Source of the DNA: Hyphomicrobium sp. CS1BSMeth3
GTDB taxonomy: Bacteria > Pseudomonadota > Alphaproteobacteria > Rhizobiales > Hyphomicrobiaceae
NCBI RefSeq assembly: GCF_900117415.1
Contig: NZ_FPEI01000003.1
Span: 492,429 to 556,428 of the forward strand
Direction: 5' to 3'
Length of the DNA stretch: 64,000 bases
Position 1 is the stretch's first letter. Each line of letters opens with the position of its first letter. The translations under genes were made by a program, and so were the position numbers. The notes under the pieces are model-generated. The model did not search any database, was not told the origin of the DNA, and saw nothing but the letters and a program-made list of their open reading frames with translations. Below, one piece after another: positions 27,347 through 35,857 of the stretch.

Positions 27347-27778
27347 ATGAGCACCGCCTACGACAGCAGCAACATCTTCGCCAAGATCATTCGCGGCGAG
27401 CTACCGGCGTACAAGGTCTACGAGGACGCCGACACGCTTGCCTTCATGGACATCATGCCGCGCTCGCGGGGACACGCGCTCGTGATCCCCAAGACACCGG
27501 CGCGTAATATTCTCGATGCGAACCCGTCTCAACTCGCCGCATGCCTTGCAACGGCGCAGAAGGTCGGCCGCGCGGCGATGAAGGCTTTCGATGCCGACGG
27601 CCTGACGCTGCAGCAGTTCAATGAGACGGCTGGCGGCCAGGTCGTGTTCCATCTTCATTTTCATGTACTGCCGCGCTGGAGCAGCCAGAAGCTGCAGCCG
27701 CATACGGGCCAGATGGAGAAGCCCGAGGTGCTCGCCGCCAACGCCGAGAAGCTGCGTCAGGCGCTGGAAGCCGGTTAG
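27347..27778 (+). CDS. HIT family hydrolase
   Basis: A 143-residue protein of the histidine triad family (Hint branch). It has the N-terminal NIFAKIIRGELPAYKVYED, the ALVIPKTPARNILD strand region, and the catalytic triad in VFHLHFHVLPRW (HxHxHxx). Such enzymes hydrolyse purine nucleotide phosphoramidates or related adenylates in the cytosol. It appears monocistronic and is divergent from the rhodanese gene. Confidence 0.92.
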   Translation: MSTAYDSSNIFAKIIRGELPAYKVYEDADTLAFMDIMPRSRGHALVIPKTPARNILDANPSQLAACLATAQKVGRAAMKAFDADGLTLQQFNETAGGQVVFHLHFHVLPRWSSQKLQPHTGQMEKPEVLAANAEKLRQALEAG

Positions 27779-27792
27779 ATTGCATCCCACGC

Positions 27793-28146
27793 TCAGCCGA
27801 TGATGAAGTGGCCTGCGAGGAGCGCCAGCGTCCCCGCCAGAACCCCAGCACCGAGATTCTTGCGGAAGGCGAAGAATGCCGCGATGCCGACCGCGGCGGC
27901 GCCATAGCGCGTCGGCGCACTCATGGCCGCCATGGCGCCGGTCGGGAACACGACGAGGCGCGCAACGAGCCCGGCCACGATCGCGGACGACACCGCGCGC
28001 ACCCAGATGAACACCTCGCTGTTCGGATCGAGATCGCGGCCGATGAGCGCGCCGGCCCAGCGCCACGGCTCGCTCGCGAGAAAGCCAGCAACGAAGAAGG
28101 GCAGGTAGCCACCCCACGTGCCCCACACGCCGGGAAGATTGCTCAT
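27793..28146 (-). CDS. azlD: AzlD domain protein (branched-chain amino acid exporter small subunit)
   Basis: A 117-residue protein with four hydrophobic segments. It matches the small AzlD partner, with the early YLPFFVAGFLASEPW and the VRAVSSAIVAGLVARLV helix. It forms a two-subunit exporter with AzlC. Its ATG overlaps the azlC stop by 4 bp (ATGA), so expression is coupled. The exported substrate is presumed to be branched-chain amino acids by family only. Confidence 0.85.
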   Translation of the reverse strand: MSNLPGVWGTWGGYLPFFVAGFLASEPWRWAGALIGRDLDPNSEVFIWVRAVSSAIVAGLVARLVVFPTGAMAAMSAPTRYGAAAVGIAAFFAFRKNLGAGVLAGTLALLAGHFIIG

Positions 28147-28871
28147 GCCCGCCTCCAGCGGCCGAGCACCCAGGCGAGCGTACCGCCCGCAAGGCCGGTA
28201 ACGAGGAGATCGAAGCCCGGCAGCCACATGGAGGCGAAGGGCGCGATGACTACGCCCGCGACAATGGCGAAATGATCTGCGCGCGAGCGCGCCGTCTCGA
28301 TCATCGCCAGGAGGAACGTCAGCGGCATCGTGAAGAGCAGCGCCGCAGCCATCCATTGTGGGACTGTTCCCGCTGCGAGGTAACCAAGCGCCGTCGACGC
28401 GAGCGTGCCCGTGAGGATGCCGACGCCAATGCCGAGATAGTAGACGAGCCGCACTTCCGCCGGTGCCGTCGGCAAACGCCGCAAGCCTTCGATCCACACG
28501 GTCACGGCGACGAAGTGCACGACCAGCAGCTCATGCCAGCGCGGTCCGCTATGCCCCTTGAGCCAGGGCATGATCACCACCGTCATCGGCAGGAAGCGCA
28601 CGGCCGTCAGGCTGACGGCAAGCGCAGCGGCGGCGAGCGAGGCCCCGCGCGCAGCGTGGTCGGCCAGCACGACCTGCGCCGGAAGCGCCTGGAGGAAGAT
28701 CGGAAGCGCCAGTGCCTGACCGAGCGTGAGGCCGACCTCGCGCGCAAAGGCGCCATAGCCGAGAATACCCGCGTAGAGCACCAGCGCCGGCACGCCATAC
28801 ATGGCGAGCGTACCCTGCCAGAAGGCGCGCATACGCGTCATGGACCTAGGTGCTGCGGGAGGTTCGGTCAT
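28143..28871 (-). CDS. azlC: AzlC family transporter
   Basis: A 242-residue protein with seven to eight predicted helices. It carries the AzlC features GILGYGAFAREVGLTLGQA at residues about 35-55 and the SLTAVRFLPMTVVIMPWLK region. It is the large permease subunit of the AzlCD branched-chain amino acid exporter. It precedes azlD on the same strand with a 4 bp overlap. Downstream of the clpA terminator, it has its own promoter region in about 50 bp. Confidence 0.88.
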   Translation of the reverse strand: MTEPPAAPRSMTRMRAFWQGTLAMYGVPALVLYAGILGYGAFAREVGLTLGQALALPIFLQALPAQVVLADHAARGASLAAAALAVSLTAVRFLPMTVVIMPWLKGHSGPRWHELLVVHFVAVTVWIEGLRRLPTAPAEVRLVYYLGIGVGILTGTLASTALGYLAAGTVPQWMAAALLFTMPLTFLLAMIETARSRADHFAIVAGVVIAPFASMWLPGFDLLVTGLAGGTLAWVLGRWRRA

Positions 28872-28918
28872 GGGTGCCCGATCGGATAGAAGTTGAAGGG
28901 GCCGATGCCCGAACGCGA

Positions 28919-28946
28919 AAATGCCCGCCGGAGAGGGCGGGCATTT
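28919..28946 (-). terminator. Rho-independent terminator of clpA
   Basis: A perfect 11 bp stem, AAATGCCCGCC/GGCGGGCATTT, with a 6 nt loop lies just after the clpA stop at 28974. On the minus strand it ends in TTTTCG, which supplies the U-tract. Confidence 0.85.
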
Positions 28947-28973
28947 CCTGTCTACGTCGCGAAGGGCTGAGCC

Positions 28974-31436
28974 TCAATCGTCTTTTCGGCGACGAGGCAC
29001 ACTCGGCACGGCACCCGAGGGCTTCTTCGGCCCCGAGAGCGAGCGCTTCGGGCCTGCGCCGACCAGCGCATCGACCGGCGGATCGTCGTCGACGATATCA
29101 TCGTCGTCGTCTTCCTCCTCCTCAGCCTTCGCCTTGGCCTGCCTCGCCGCAGGGTCGGCCGGCAGGTATTCGAAGGCGAGCTTCGAGTCTTCGCCCGTGC
29201 CCTCGGTGGTGATCTTGACGATCCCACCGTGCTCGAGCTTGCCGAAGAGCAGCTCCTCGGCGAGCGGCTTCTTGATGTATTCCTGAATGACGCGGGCGAG
29301 CGGCCGGGCGCCGAACTTCTCGTCGTAGCCCTTGGCAACGAGCCACTTGGTCGCGCCCTCGCCGAGCTCGATCGTCACCCCACGGTCGGCGAGCTGCGCC
29401 TCGAGCTGGAAGACGAACTTCTCGACGACCTTGGTGATGACGTCCGCAGGGAGCCCGCTGAAAGCCACCACGGCATCGAGGCGGTTGCGGAACTCCGGTG
29501 TGAACAGCCGGTTGATCGCCTCCGCGTCATCGCCCTCGCGCTTCGTGCGGTTGAAGCCGATCGCCGCCTTGGCCATGTCGGCCGCGCCCGCATTCGTCGT
29601 CATGATGAGGATGACGTTGCGGAAGTCGACCTGCTTGCCGTTGTGGTCGGTCAGCTTGCCGTGATCCATGACCTGCAGAAGGATATTGAACAGGTCCGGA
29701 TGCGCCTTCTCGATCTCGTCGAGCAGAAGCACGCTGTGCGGATGCTGGTCGATCCCGTCGGTCAGGAGACCGCCCTGGTCGAAGCCGACGTAGCCCGGAG
29801 GCGCACCAATGAGACGCGAGACCGTGTGCTTCTCCATGTATTCGGACATGTCGAAGCGCAGGAGCTCGATGCCCATGAGGTTCGCGAGCTGCTTCGCCAC
29901 CTCGGTCTTGCCGACGCCGGTCGGACCCGAGAACAGGTAGCAGCCAATGGGCTTTTCCGGCTCGCGCAGGCCGGCACGTGCCAGCTTGATCGCGCTCGAG
30001 AGCGCCTCGATGGCCTTGTCCTGACCGAAGACGACGCGCTTCAGGTCCTTCTCGAGGTTCGACATGACCTCGGCATCGGACTTGGAGACGGTCTTCGGCG
30101 GGATGCGCGCCATCGTGGCGATCGTCGCCTCGATCTCGCTCACGCCGATCTTCTTCTTGCGCTTGCCTTCCTCGACGAGCATCTGGCTTGCGCCCGTCTC
30201 GTCGATGACGTCGATCGCCTTATCCGGCAGCTTGCGGTCGTGGATGTACTTCGCCGAGAGCTCCACCGCGGCCTTGATCGCGCCGCGCGTGTACTTGAGC
30301 TTGTGGAAGTTCTCGAAGTACGGCTTCAGACCCTTCAGGATCTCGATCGTGTCCTCGACCGAAGGCTCCTTGACGTCGATCTTCTGGAAGCGCCGGACGA
30401 GCGCCCGGTCCTTCTCGAAGTGCTGGCGGTACTCCTTGTAGGTCGTCGAGCCGATGCAGCGCACCGCCCCCGACTGAAGCGCGGGCTTCAGCAGGTTGGA
30501 CGCATCCATCGCACCGCCGGACGTCGCGCCGGCGCCGATCACCGTATGAATCTCGTCGATGAAGAGGATCGCACCCGGATAGGCCTCGACCTCCTTCATG
30601 ACCGCCTTCAGACGCTCCTCGAAATCGCCGCGGTAGCGCGTGCCGGCGAGCAGCGCGCCCATGTCGAGCGCGAAGATCGTCGCATCACGCAGCACCTCGG
30701 GCACCTCGCCGCGGATGATCTTGCGCGCAAGGCCTTCAGCGATCGCCGTCTTGCCGACGCCGGGGTCACCGACGAACAGCGGGTTGTTCTTCTGGCGCCG
30801 GCAGAGCACCTGGATGGTGCGCAGCACCTCCGGCAGGCGCCCGATGAGCGGGTCGATCTTGCCGTCGCGGGCCTTCTTGTTGAGATTGACGCAGTAGGTG
30901 TTGAGCGCGTCGGCGCCGGCCTTCTTCTCGCCGGCCGCGCCTTCGGTGCCACCTTCCTCGTCGACGCCACGCACCTGACGCGGCTCGCTCATGCCCGGCC
31001 GCTTGGCAATGCCATGGCTGATGTACTGGACGGCATCAAAGCGCGTCATCTCCTGCTCCTGCAGGAAGAACGCGGCGTGGCTCTCACGCTCGGCAAAGAG
31101 CGCGACCAGCACCTGCGCGCCCGTCACCTCCTCGCGGCTGGAAGACTGGACGTGCACCACCGCGCGGTGAATGACGCGCTGGAAGGCCGTCGTCGGCGCC
31201 GCTTCGACCGCGTTCTTCGACACGTGCATGTCGAGCTCCTCGTCGAGGAACTCGGTCACGCGGCGGCGGATCTTCTCGATGTCGACGTTGCACGCACGCA
31301 TGACGCCCGCGGCGTCGGCATCATCGAGCAGCGCCAGCAGCAAGTGCTCGAGCGTTGCATATTCATGCGACCGCTCGTTGGCATACTCAAGCGCGCGGTG
31401 GAGAGCCTGTTCGAGGCTTTGCGAGAAGGATGGCAA
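28974..31436 (-). CDS. clpA: ATP-dependent Clp protease ATPase subunit ClpA
   Basis: An 820-residue AAA+ unfoldase. The Clp N domain covers residues 1-140. AAA module 1 has Walker A GDPGVGKTAIAEGLA and Walker B ILFIDEIH, and module 2 has GPTGVGKTEVAKQLA and VLLLDEIEKAHPD. It feeds substrates to ClpP and uses ClpS as adaptor. The start is TTG at 31436 (MPSFSQSLEQ), which matches the family N-terminus and lies 7 bp after clpS. The last 60 residues form a strongly acidic then basic tail (EEEEDDDDDIVDDD), longer than in E. coli ClpA. Confidence 0.95.
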   Translation of the reverse strand: MPSFSQSLEQALHRALEYANERSHEYATLEHLLLALLDDADAAGVMRACNVDIEKIRRRVTEFLDEELDMHVSKNAVEAAPTTAFQRVIHRAVVHVQSSSREEVTGAQVLVALFAERESHAAFFLQEQEMTRFDAVQYISHGIAKRPGMSEPRQVRGVDEEGGTEGAAGEKKAGADALNTYCVNLNKKARDGKIDPLIGRLPEVLRTIQVLCRRQKNNPLFVGDPGVGKTAIAEGLARKIIRGEVPEVLRDATIFALDMGALLAGTRYRGDFEERLKAVMKEVEAYPGAILFIDEIHTVIGAGATSGGAMDASNLLKPALQSGAVRCIGSTTYKEYRQHFEKDRALVRRFQKIDVKEPSVEDTIEILKGLKPYFENFHKLKYTRGAIKAAVELSAKYIHDRKLPDKAIDVIDETGASQMLVEEGKRKKKIGVSEIEATIATMARIPPKTVSKSDAEVMSNLEKDLKRVVFGQDKAIEALSSAIKLARAGLREPEKPIGCYLFSGPTGVGKTEVAKQLANLMGIELLRFDMSEYMEKHTVSRLIGAPPGYVGFDQGGLLTDGIDQHPHSVLLLDEIEKAHPDLFNILLQVMDHGKLTDHNGKQVDFRNVILIMTTNAGAADMAKAAIGFNRTKREGDDAEAINRLFTPEFRNRLDAVVAFSGLPADVITKVVEKFVFQLEAQLADRGVTIELGEGATKWLVAKGYDEKFGARPLARVIQEYIKKPLAEELLFGKLEHGGIVKITTEGTGEDSKLAFEYLPADPAARQAKAKAEEEEDDDDDIVDDDPPVDALVGAGPKRSLSGPKKPSGAVPSVPRRRKDD

Positions 31437-31443
31437 GGGCGTC

Positions 31444-31788
31444 CTATTCCTTTTCCATAGTGCACTGCAACGGATGCTGGTGCTGGCGCGAGAAGTCCAT
31501 CACCTGGGCAACCTTCGTCTCAGCGATCTCGTACGTGTACACCCCGCATATGCCGACACCTTTGTGGTGAACGTGCAGCATGATCCGGGTGGCATCCTCC
31601 CGCCCCTTGTTGAAGAAACGCTCCAGCACATGAACGACGAACTCCATCGGCGTGTAGTCGTCGTTCAGCAGCAGCACCTTGTACAGGCTCGGCCGCTTCG
31701 TCTTTGGACGGGTCTTGGTGACGAGGCCGGTCTTACCCTCGCCCTCGCCGCCTTCGCCGTCCGCTCCGTTTCCGTTCTTGCCCGCCAT
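31444..31788 (-). CDS. clpS: ATP-dependent Clp protease adaptor ClpS
   Basis: A 114-residue adaptor that delivers N-degron substrates to ClpA. The ClpS core has [20 protein letters not shown], with the Asn-Asp-Asp substrate pocket, and the [17 protein letters not shown] strand region. The N-terminus is a glycine-rich extension typical of alphaproteobacterial ClpS. The start at 31788 (MAGKNGNG) is preferred; an upstream start at 31812 is possible. It is the first gene of clpS-clpA. Confidence 0.93.
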   Translation of the reverse strand: MAGKNGNGADGEGGEGEGKTGLVTKTRPKTKRPSLYKVLLLNDDYTPMEFVVHVLERFFNKGREDATRIMLHVHHKGVGICGVYTYEIAETKVAQVMDFSRQHQHPLQCTMEKE

Positions 31789-32241
31789 CGTCAGTTGATT
31801 TCGATCCAGCATTCCCGAGGCCCAGCGCTTCCCAACCATGAAAGCCCTAACCGGCACACATCGCGGCCCCAGCCGCGGATTTCCTGCTGCTCACATTCTA
31901 AAGGCAGCGCGCGCGGGACTGCAATTCGTTCGATGGTGAAAGCCGGCCCGCGCATCACGTCTCCGCGATCGGACCAGGCGGTGGGGTATCCCTCCAAGTT
32001 TCGCCTCGTCTTATCTGGTGTGCCCGTTGCACAAAATAAAGGCCACCCTGCCATACGCTCCGTGTCTGGCTGCCGGCCCAGGAAAACACCTCTCAGTACC
32101 GGGAGGGCGCTCAATTGGGCCGACAACAGAGCTCTTGTGCTTGTGGTGGCACGATTCGCTTGCCTGAGGCGTCGCTCTTGACCGGCGCGCCTGGATGGCA
32201 TTCTGATCGCGCCAGCGCCCTTCCAACCCGGAATCATTCAA
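31789..32241. other. Non-coding gap between divergent clpS and FAH-family genes
   Basis: 453 bp with no supported gene. Open frames across it are antisense or unstructured continuations and do not resemble proteins. The region must hold the clpS and hydrolase promoters, but I see no convincing consensus. Confidence 0.45.
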
Positions 32242-32925
32242 ATGAAATACGTGATCGACCCGCCGCGCCAGGCGGCCCTGCCCATCCGCGGCTCGTCGGA
32301 CCTCTTTCCGGTGCACCGGATCTACTGCATCGGCCGCAACTATGCCGAGCACGCCCGGGAGATGGGCCACGATCCCAATAAGGAGCCGCCTTTCTTCTTC
32401 CAGAAGAACCCCGACAACCTGCGCACGGACGGCAAGTTTCCCTATCCGCCCGGTACTTCGGACGTTCACTTCGAGATCGAGATGATCGTGGCGCTCAAGT
32501 CCGGCGGCCGCGACATCCAGACCGAAGACGCAATGTCCCATGTCTGGGGCTACGGCATCGGCCTCGACATGACCCGGCGCGACCTCCAGGGCGAAGCCAA
32601 GAAGTTGGGGCGCCCCTGGGAGATCGGCAAGGCCTTCGAGCATTCGGCCCCGGCGACGGCCCTGATCCCGGCCTCTGAGATCGGCCATCCGACCACCGGC
32701 GCCATCTGGCTCGACGTGAACGGCAAGCGCCGCCAGGCGGGCGACCTCAACCAGATGATCTGGGATATTCCGGGCCAGATCGCCTTCATCTCGACCCTCT
32801 TCGAGCTGAAGGCCGGCGACATCATCATGACCGGCACGCCGTCGGGCGTCGGCGCAATCGTGAAGGGCGACAAGCTGCACGGGCACGTCGACGGCGTCGG
32901 CGATCTCCACGTCGAGGTCGTCTAG
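32242..32925 (+). CDS. Fumarylacetoacetate hydrolase family protein
   Basis: A 227-residue protein of the FAH superfamily. It has IYCIGRNYAEHAREMG at the start, PPFFFQKNPDNL, the metal ligands in HFEIEMIVAL (Glu-x-Glu), and IMTGTPSGVGAIVKGD near the end. It is a divalent-metal-dependent C-C hydrolase or decarboxylase of the fumarylpyruvate hydrolase type used in gentisate or related breakdown; exact substrate uncertain. No other aromatic-ring-cleavage genes are adjacent. Confidence 0.88.
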   Translation: MKYVIDPPRQAALPIRGSSDLFPVHRIYCIGRNYAEHAREMGHDPNKEPPFFFQKNPDNLRTDGKFPYPPGTSDVHFEIEMIVALKSGGRDIQTEDAMSHVWGYGIGLDMTRRDLQGEAKKLGRPWEIGKAFEHSAPATALIPASEIGHPTTGAIWLDVNGKRRQAGDLNQMIWDIPGQIAFISTLFELKAGDIIMTGTPSGVGAIVKGDKLHGHVDGVGDLHVEVV

Positions 32926-33029
32926 GCCGCGAGGCCCGGCAAGGCGATTTCACGCTCCGGCGCGCACCTGCTACAAGGGGCGCAAGCTGAAGATCGCGCC
33001 GCCTGTCGGCGCGCCGGAGGAAATTGCCC

Positions 33030-34079
33030 ATGACCAGCCCGAGCATTCCCAAAACTCAGCGCCGCGTGGTGCTTGCCAACCGACCAGCCGGCGAGCCTTC
33101 GGGCCAGGACTTCCGCGTCGAGGAAGCGCCCGTGCCGGAGCCGGGCCCCGGCCAGATCCTCGTCCGTGCCATCTACCTGTCGCTCGATCCCTATATGCGC
33201 GGGCGCATGAGGGATGTCGTCTCCTATGCCCCGGTTGTCCAGATCGGCGAGGTCATGCCCGGCGGCATCGTCGGCGAGGTCGTGAAGTCGAACAGCCCCA
33301 GCTACAAGGTCGGCGACATCGTCGAGGAACGTCTCGGCTGGCAGGAGTACGGCGTCAGCAGCGGCGGCGCGCGCAAGATCGATCCTTCGCTCGCACCGAT
33401 CTCGACCGCCAACGGCATTCTCGGCATGCCGGGCCTCACGGCCTATTTTGGGCTCTTGGAGGTCGGCCAGCCCAAGCCCGGCGACACCGTCGTCGTCTCG
33501 GCGGCCTCGGGCGCTGTCGGACAGGTCGTCGGCCAGCTTGCGAAGCTCGCCGGCTGTCGCGCGGTCGGCATTGCCGGCGGGGCCAAGAAGTGCGCCTTCG
33601 TGAAGGACGAGCTCGGCTTCGATGCGTGCGTCGACTACAAGGCGGGCAGCGACCTCACTGCAGCCGTCAAAGCCGCCTGCCCGGACGGCGTCGACGTCTA
33701 TTTCGACAACGTCGGCGGGGTCGTTACCGACGCCGTGATCGCCAATATCAACTTCTGGGCACGCGTCGCCATCTGCGGCTCGATCTCGCAGTACAATTCC
33801 GACACGACCGAGATGGGACCGCGCACGCCGGGCTTCTTCGTCGGCCGGCGCGTGACCTCACGCGGCTTCATCGTCTCGGACTTCCTGACGCGCTTCCCCT
33901 TTGCGATGACGCGGCTCGGTAAATGGGTGCGCGAGGGCAAGCTCAAGTACCGCGAGGACATTGTCGACGGCGGCATCGCCAAGGCGCCGGAGGCCTTCAT
34001 CGGCCTGCTCAGGGGTGACAACTTCGGCAAGCTCCAGGTCCGTGTCGGGCCGGAGCCGACAGGTATCCCGCGGCACTGA
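33030..34079 (+). CDS. NADP-dependent zinc-free MDR oxidoreductase
   Basis: A 349-residue medium-chain reductase of the leukotriene B4 dehydrogenase/curcumin reductase branch. It has YLSLDPYMRGRM near residue 50, GMPGLTAYFGLLEVG, and the nucleotide-binding VVSAASGAVGQVVGQLAKLAGC. The zinc-binding residues of alcohol dehydrogenases are absent. It probably reduces alpha,beta-unsaturated ketones. GGAGG at 33016-33020 places the start at ATG 33030 rather than TTG 33024. Confidence 0.88.
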   Translation: MTSPSIPKTQRRVVLANRPAGEPSGQDFRVEEAPVPEPGPGQILVRAIYLSLDPYMRGRMRDVVSYAPVVQIGEVMPGGIVGEVVKSNSPSYKVGDIVEERLGWQEYGVSSGGARKIDPSLAPISTANGILGMPGLTAYFGLLEVGQPKPGDTVVVSAASGAVGQVVGQLAKLAGCRAVGIAGGAKKCAFVKDELGFDACVDYKAGSDLTAAVKAACPDGVDVYFDNVGGVVTDAVIANINFWARVAICGSISQYNSDTTEMGPRTPGFFVGRRVTSRGFIVSDFLTRFPFAMTRLGKWVREGKLKYREDIVDGGIAKAPEAFIGLLRGDNFGKLQVRVGPEPTGIPRH

Positions 34080-34108
34080 ACCGCGGACCACCCACGGGGG
34101 GCCGATGC

Positions 34109-35050
34109 ATGAACGGCGCGCGAAAGCCTGAGATCCTCGCCATCGGCGAGCCGATGGTCGAGTTCAACCAGTCCGGCGGCCACGGCTCGCGCGCATATCT
34201 CCAGGGCTTCGGCGGCGACACCTCGAACTTCGCCATTGCGGCTGCGCGCCAGGGCGCCGACAGCGCCTACTTCACGCGCCTCGGCGATGATATCTACGGG
34301 CAGATGCTGCGCGATCTTTGGGCCCGCGAAGGCGTCGACGCGAGCACGGTGGTGAGCGATCCGGATGCCTTCACGGGCATCTACTTCGTGACCCACGGCA
34401 AGAATGGCCACGAGTTCTCGTTCTACCGCACCGGATCCGCAGCAAGTCGCATGCAGCCGAGCCAACTGCCGCTCGAATTGTTGCGCGGCGCGCGCGTGCT
34501 GCATCTTTCGGGCATTTCCTTCGCCATATCGGCGACCGCGGCCGATACCTGCTATGCGGCGATCGAGGCCGCACAGGCAGCCGGCGTCATGGTCTCGTTC
34601 GACACAAACCTACGACTGAGACTCTGGTCCAAGGACCGGGCGCGAGGCGTCATGACCGATGTCATCGGCCTCGCCGACATCTGCCTGCCGAGCTATGACG
34701 ACATCGTCGTCATCACGGGCCTCACGGATCCCAACGCGCTGGTCGATTTCTGCCTCGAGCGCGGTGCGCGTATCGTCGCGCTCAAGCTCGGCGCAGAGGG
34801 CGCGATCGTCGCGGACAAGGACCAGCGCATCAGGCTCGCGCCGCACCCGTGCGACCCGGTCGATGCGACAGGCGCCGGCGATGCGTTCGGCGGCGCCTTC
34901 GTGGCGCGCCTCCTCGCTGGCGACGACCTCGCCACCGCCGGCCGCTATGCGACAGTTGCCGCGGCGCTCTCGACAGAGGGTTACGGTGCCGTCGAGCCCA
35001 TCCCGACGGCAGCAGAGGTCCGCCGCGCCCTCGAGGGAGAACAACAATGA
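34109..35050 (+). CDS. kdgK: 2-Dehydro-3-deoxygluconokinase (PfkB family)
   Basis: A 313-residue sugar kinase. The PfkB signature DATGAGDAFGGAFVARLLAGD holds the catalytic Asp and anion hole, and an N-terminal GEPMVEFNQSG and FGGDTSNFAIAAARQG bind the sugar. These features and the directly following KDPG aldolase indicate phosphorylation of 2-keto-3-deoxygluconate in the Entner-Doudoroff pathway. The stop overlaps the aldolase start (ATGA), so the pair is translationally coupled. Confidence 0.9.
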   Translation: MNGARKPEILAIGEPMVEFNQSGGHGSRAYLQGFGGDTSNFAIAAARQGADSAYFTRLGDDIYGQMLRDLWAREGVDASTVVSDPDAFTGIYFVTHGKNGHEFSFYRTGSAASRMQPSQLPLELLRGARVLHLSGISFAISATAADTCYAAIEAAQAAGVMVSFDTNLRLRLWSKDRARGVMTDVIGLADICLPSYDDIVVITGLTDPNALVDFCLERGARIVALKLGAEGAIVADKDQRIRLAPHPCDPVDATGAGDAFGGAFVARLLAGDDLATAGRYATVAAALSTEGYGAVEPIPTAAEVRRALEGEQQ

Positions 35051-35691
35051 CCGCACTCAAGGCCGATGCCCCGGGCTGGCGCGAGCAGGCCATCATTCCT
35101 GTCCTGACCGTGCGGAATGTCGCAAATGCCGCACGCACCGCTGCCGTGCTTGCCGAAAGCGGCCTCAAATTCATCGAGGTGACCCTGCGCACGCCGGAAT
35201 CGCTCGCCGCGATCCGCGCCATGGCAGGGGCCAAGACCGGCGCGATCATTGGCGCCGGCAGCATCCGCTCACCTCGCGATATCGATGAGGCCATCGCGGC
35301 AGGTGCCGAGTTCCTCGTCTCGCCCGGTCAGACGGACGCGCTGCTCAAAGCAGGACTGGCAGCGCCTGTGCCCTTCATTCCGGCAGCCGCCACGCCAGCG
35401 GAAATGATGCGCGCGATGGAAGCAGGCTTCCCGGTCATAAAATTCTTCCCGGCCGAGGCTTCGGGCGGCATCAAGGCCCTGAGCGCCATCCTGGCACCGC
35501 TCCATGATGTCGCCGTCATGCCGACGGGCGGGATCACGCCGGCCAATGCCCTGGACTACCTCAAAATCCCGCATGTCGTGGCTGTCGGCGGCTCGTGGAT
35601 GGTCAAGGCTGACGACCTCGATGCCGGCCGCTTCGACGATGTCGCCGCGCTCGCCCGCGAAGCCGCAGCCATCGGCCGGCGCCGCAGTTGA
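35047..35691 (+). CDS. eda: KDPG/KHG aldolase
   Basis: A 214-residue class I aldolase that cleaves 2-keto-3-deoxy-6-phosphogluconate to pyruvate and glyceraldehyde 3-phosphate. The Schiff-base Lys is residue 132 in PVIKFFPAE, and the general base Glu lies in FIEVTLRTP. The family segments FLVSPGQTD and MPTGGI are present. It is coupled to kdgK by a 4 bp overlap, which supports the assignment. Confidence 0.93.
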   Translation: MTALKADAPGWREQAIIPVLTVRNVANAARTAAVLAESGLKFIEVTLRTPESLAAIRAMAGAKTGAIIGAGSIRSPRDIDEAIAAGAEFLVSPGQTDALLKAGLAAPVPFIPAAATPAEMMRAMEAGFPVIKFFPAEASGGIKALSAILAPLHDVAVMPTGGITPANALDYLKIPHVVAVGGSWMVKADDLDAGRFDDVAALAREAAAIGRRRS

Positions 35692-35857
35692 TTGCCATTC
35701 AGCCATTGATCCATCGCAACGTCCCGGGTTTACTTTGCCCTTAACTGATGTCGCCTGACCGCAAGCAAACGCGCGTCGCCGCACAGCGGACGTTTCGCTC
35801 TGGCGCCCTCGACGGGTGCGAGATCAGCCCCAATCCTGGCATCAACCTGGAGCTCGA

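Noticed and set aside
29229..31460. A 743-codon plus-strand open frame opposite clpA
   Set aside because: It is fully antisense to clpA, low in aromatic residues, and without a plausible domain or ribosome binding site.
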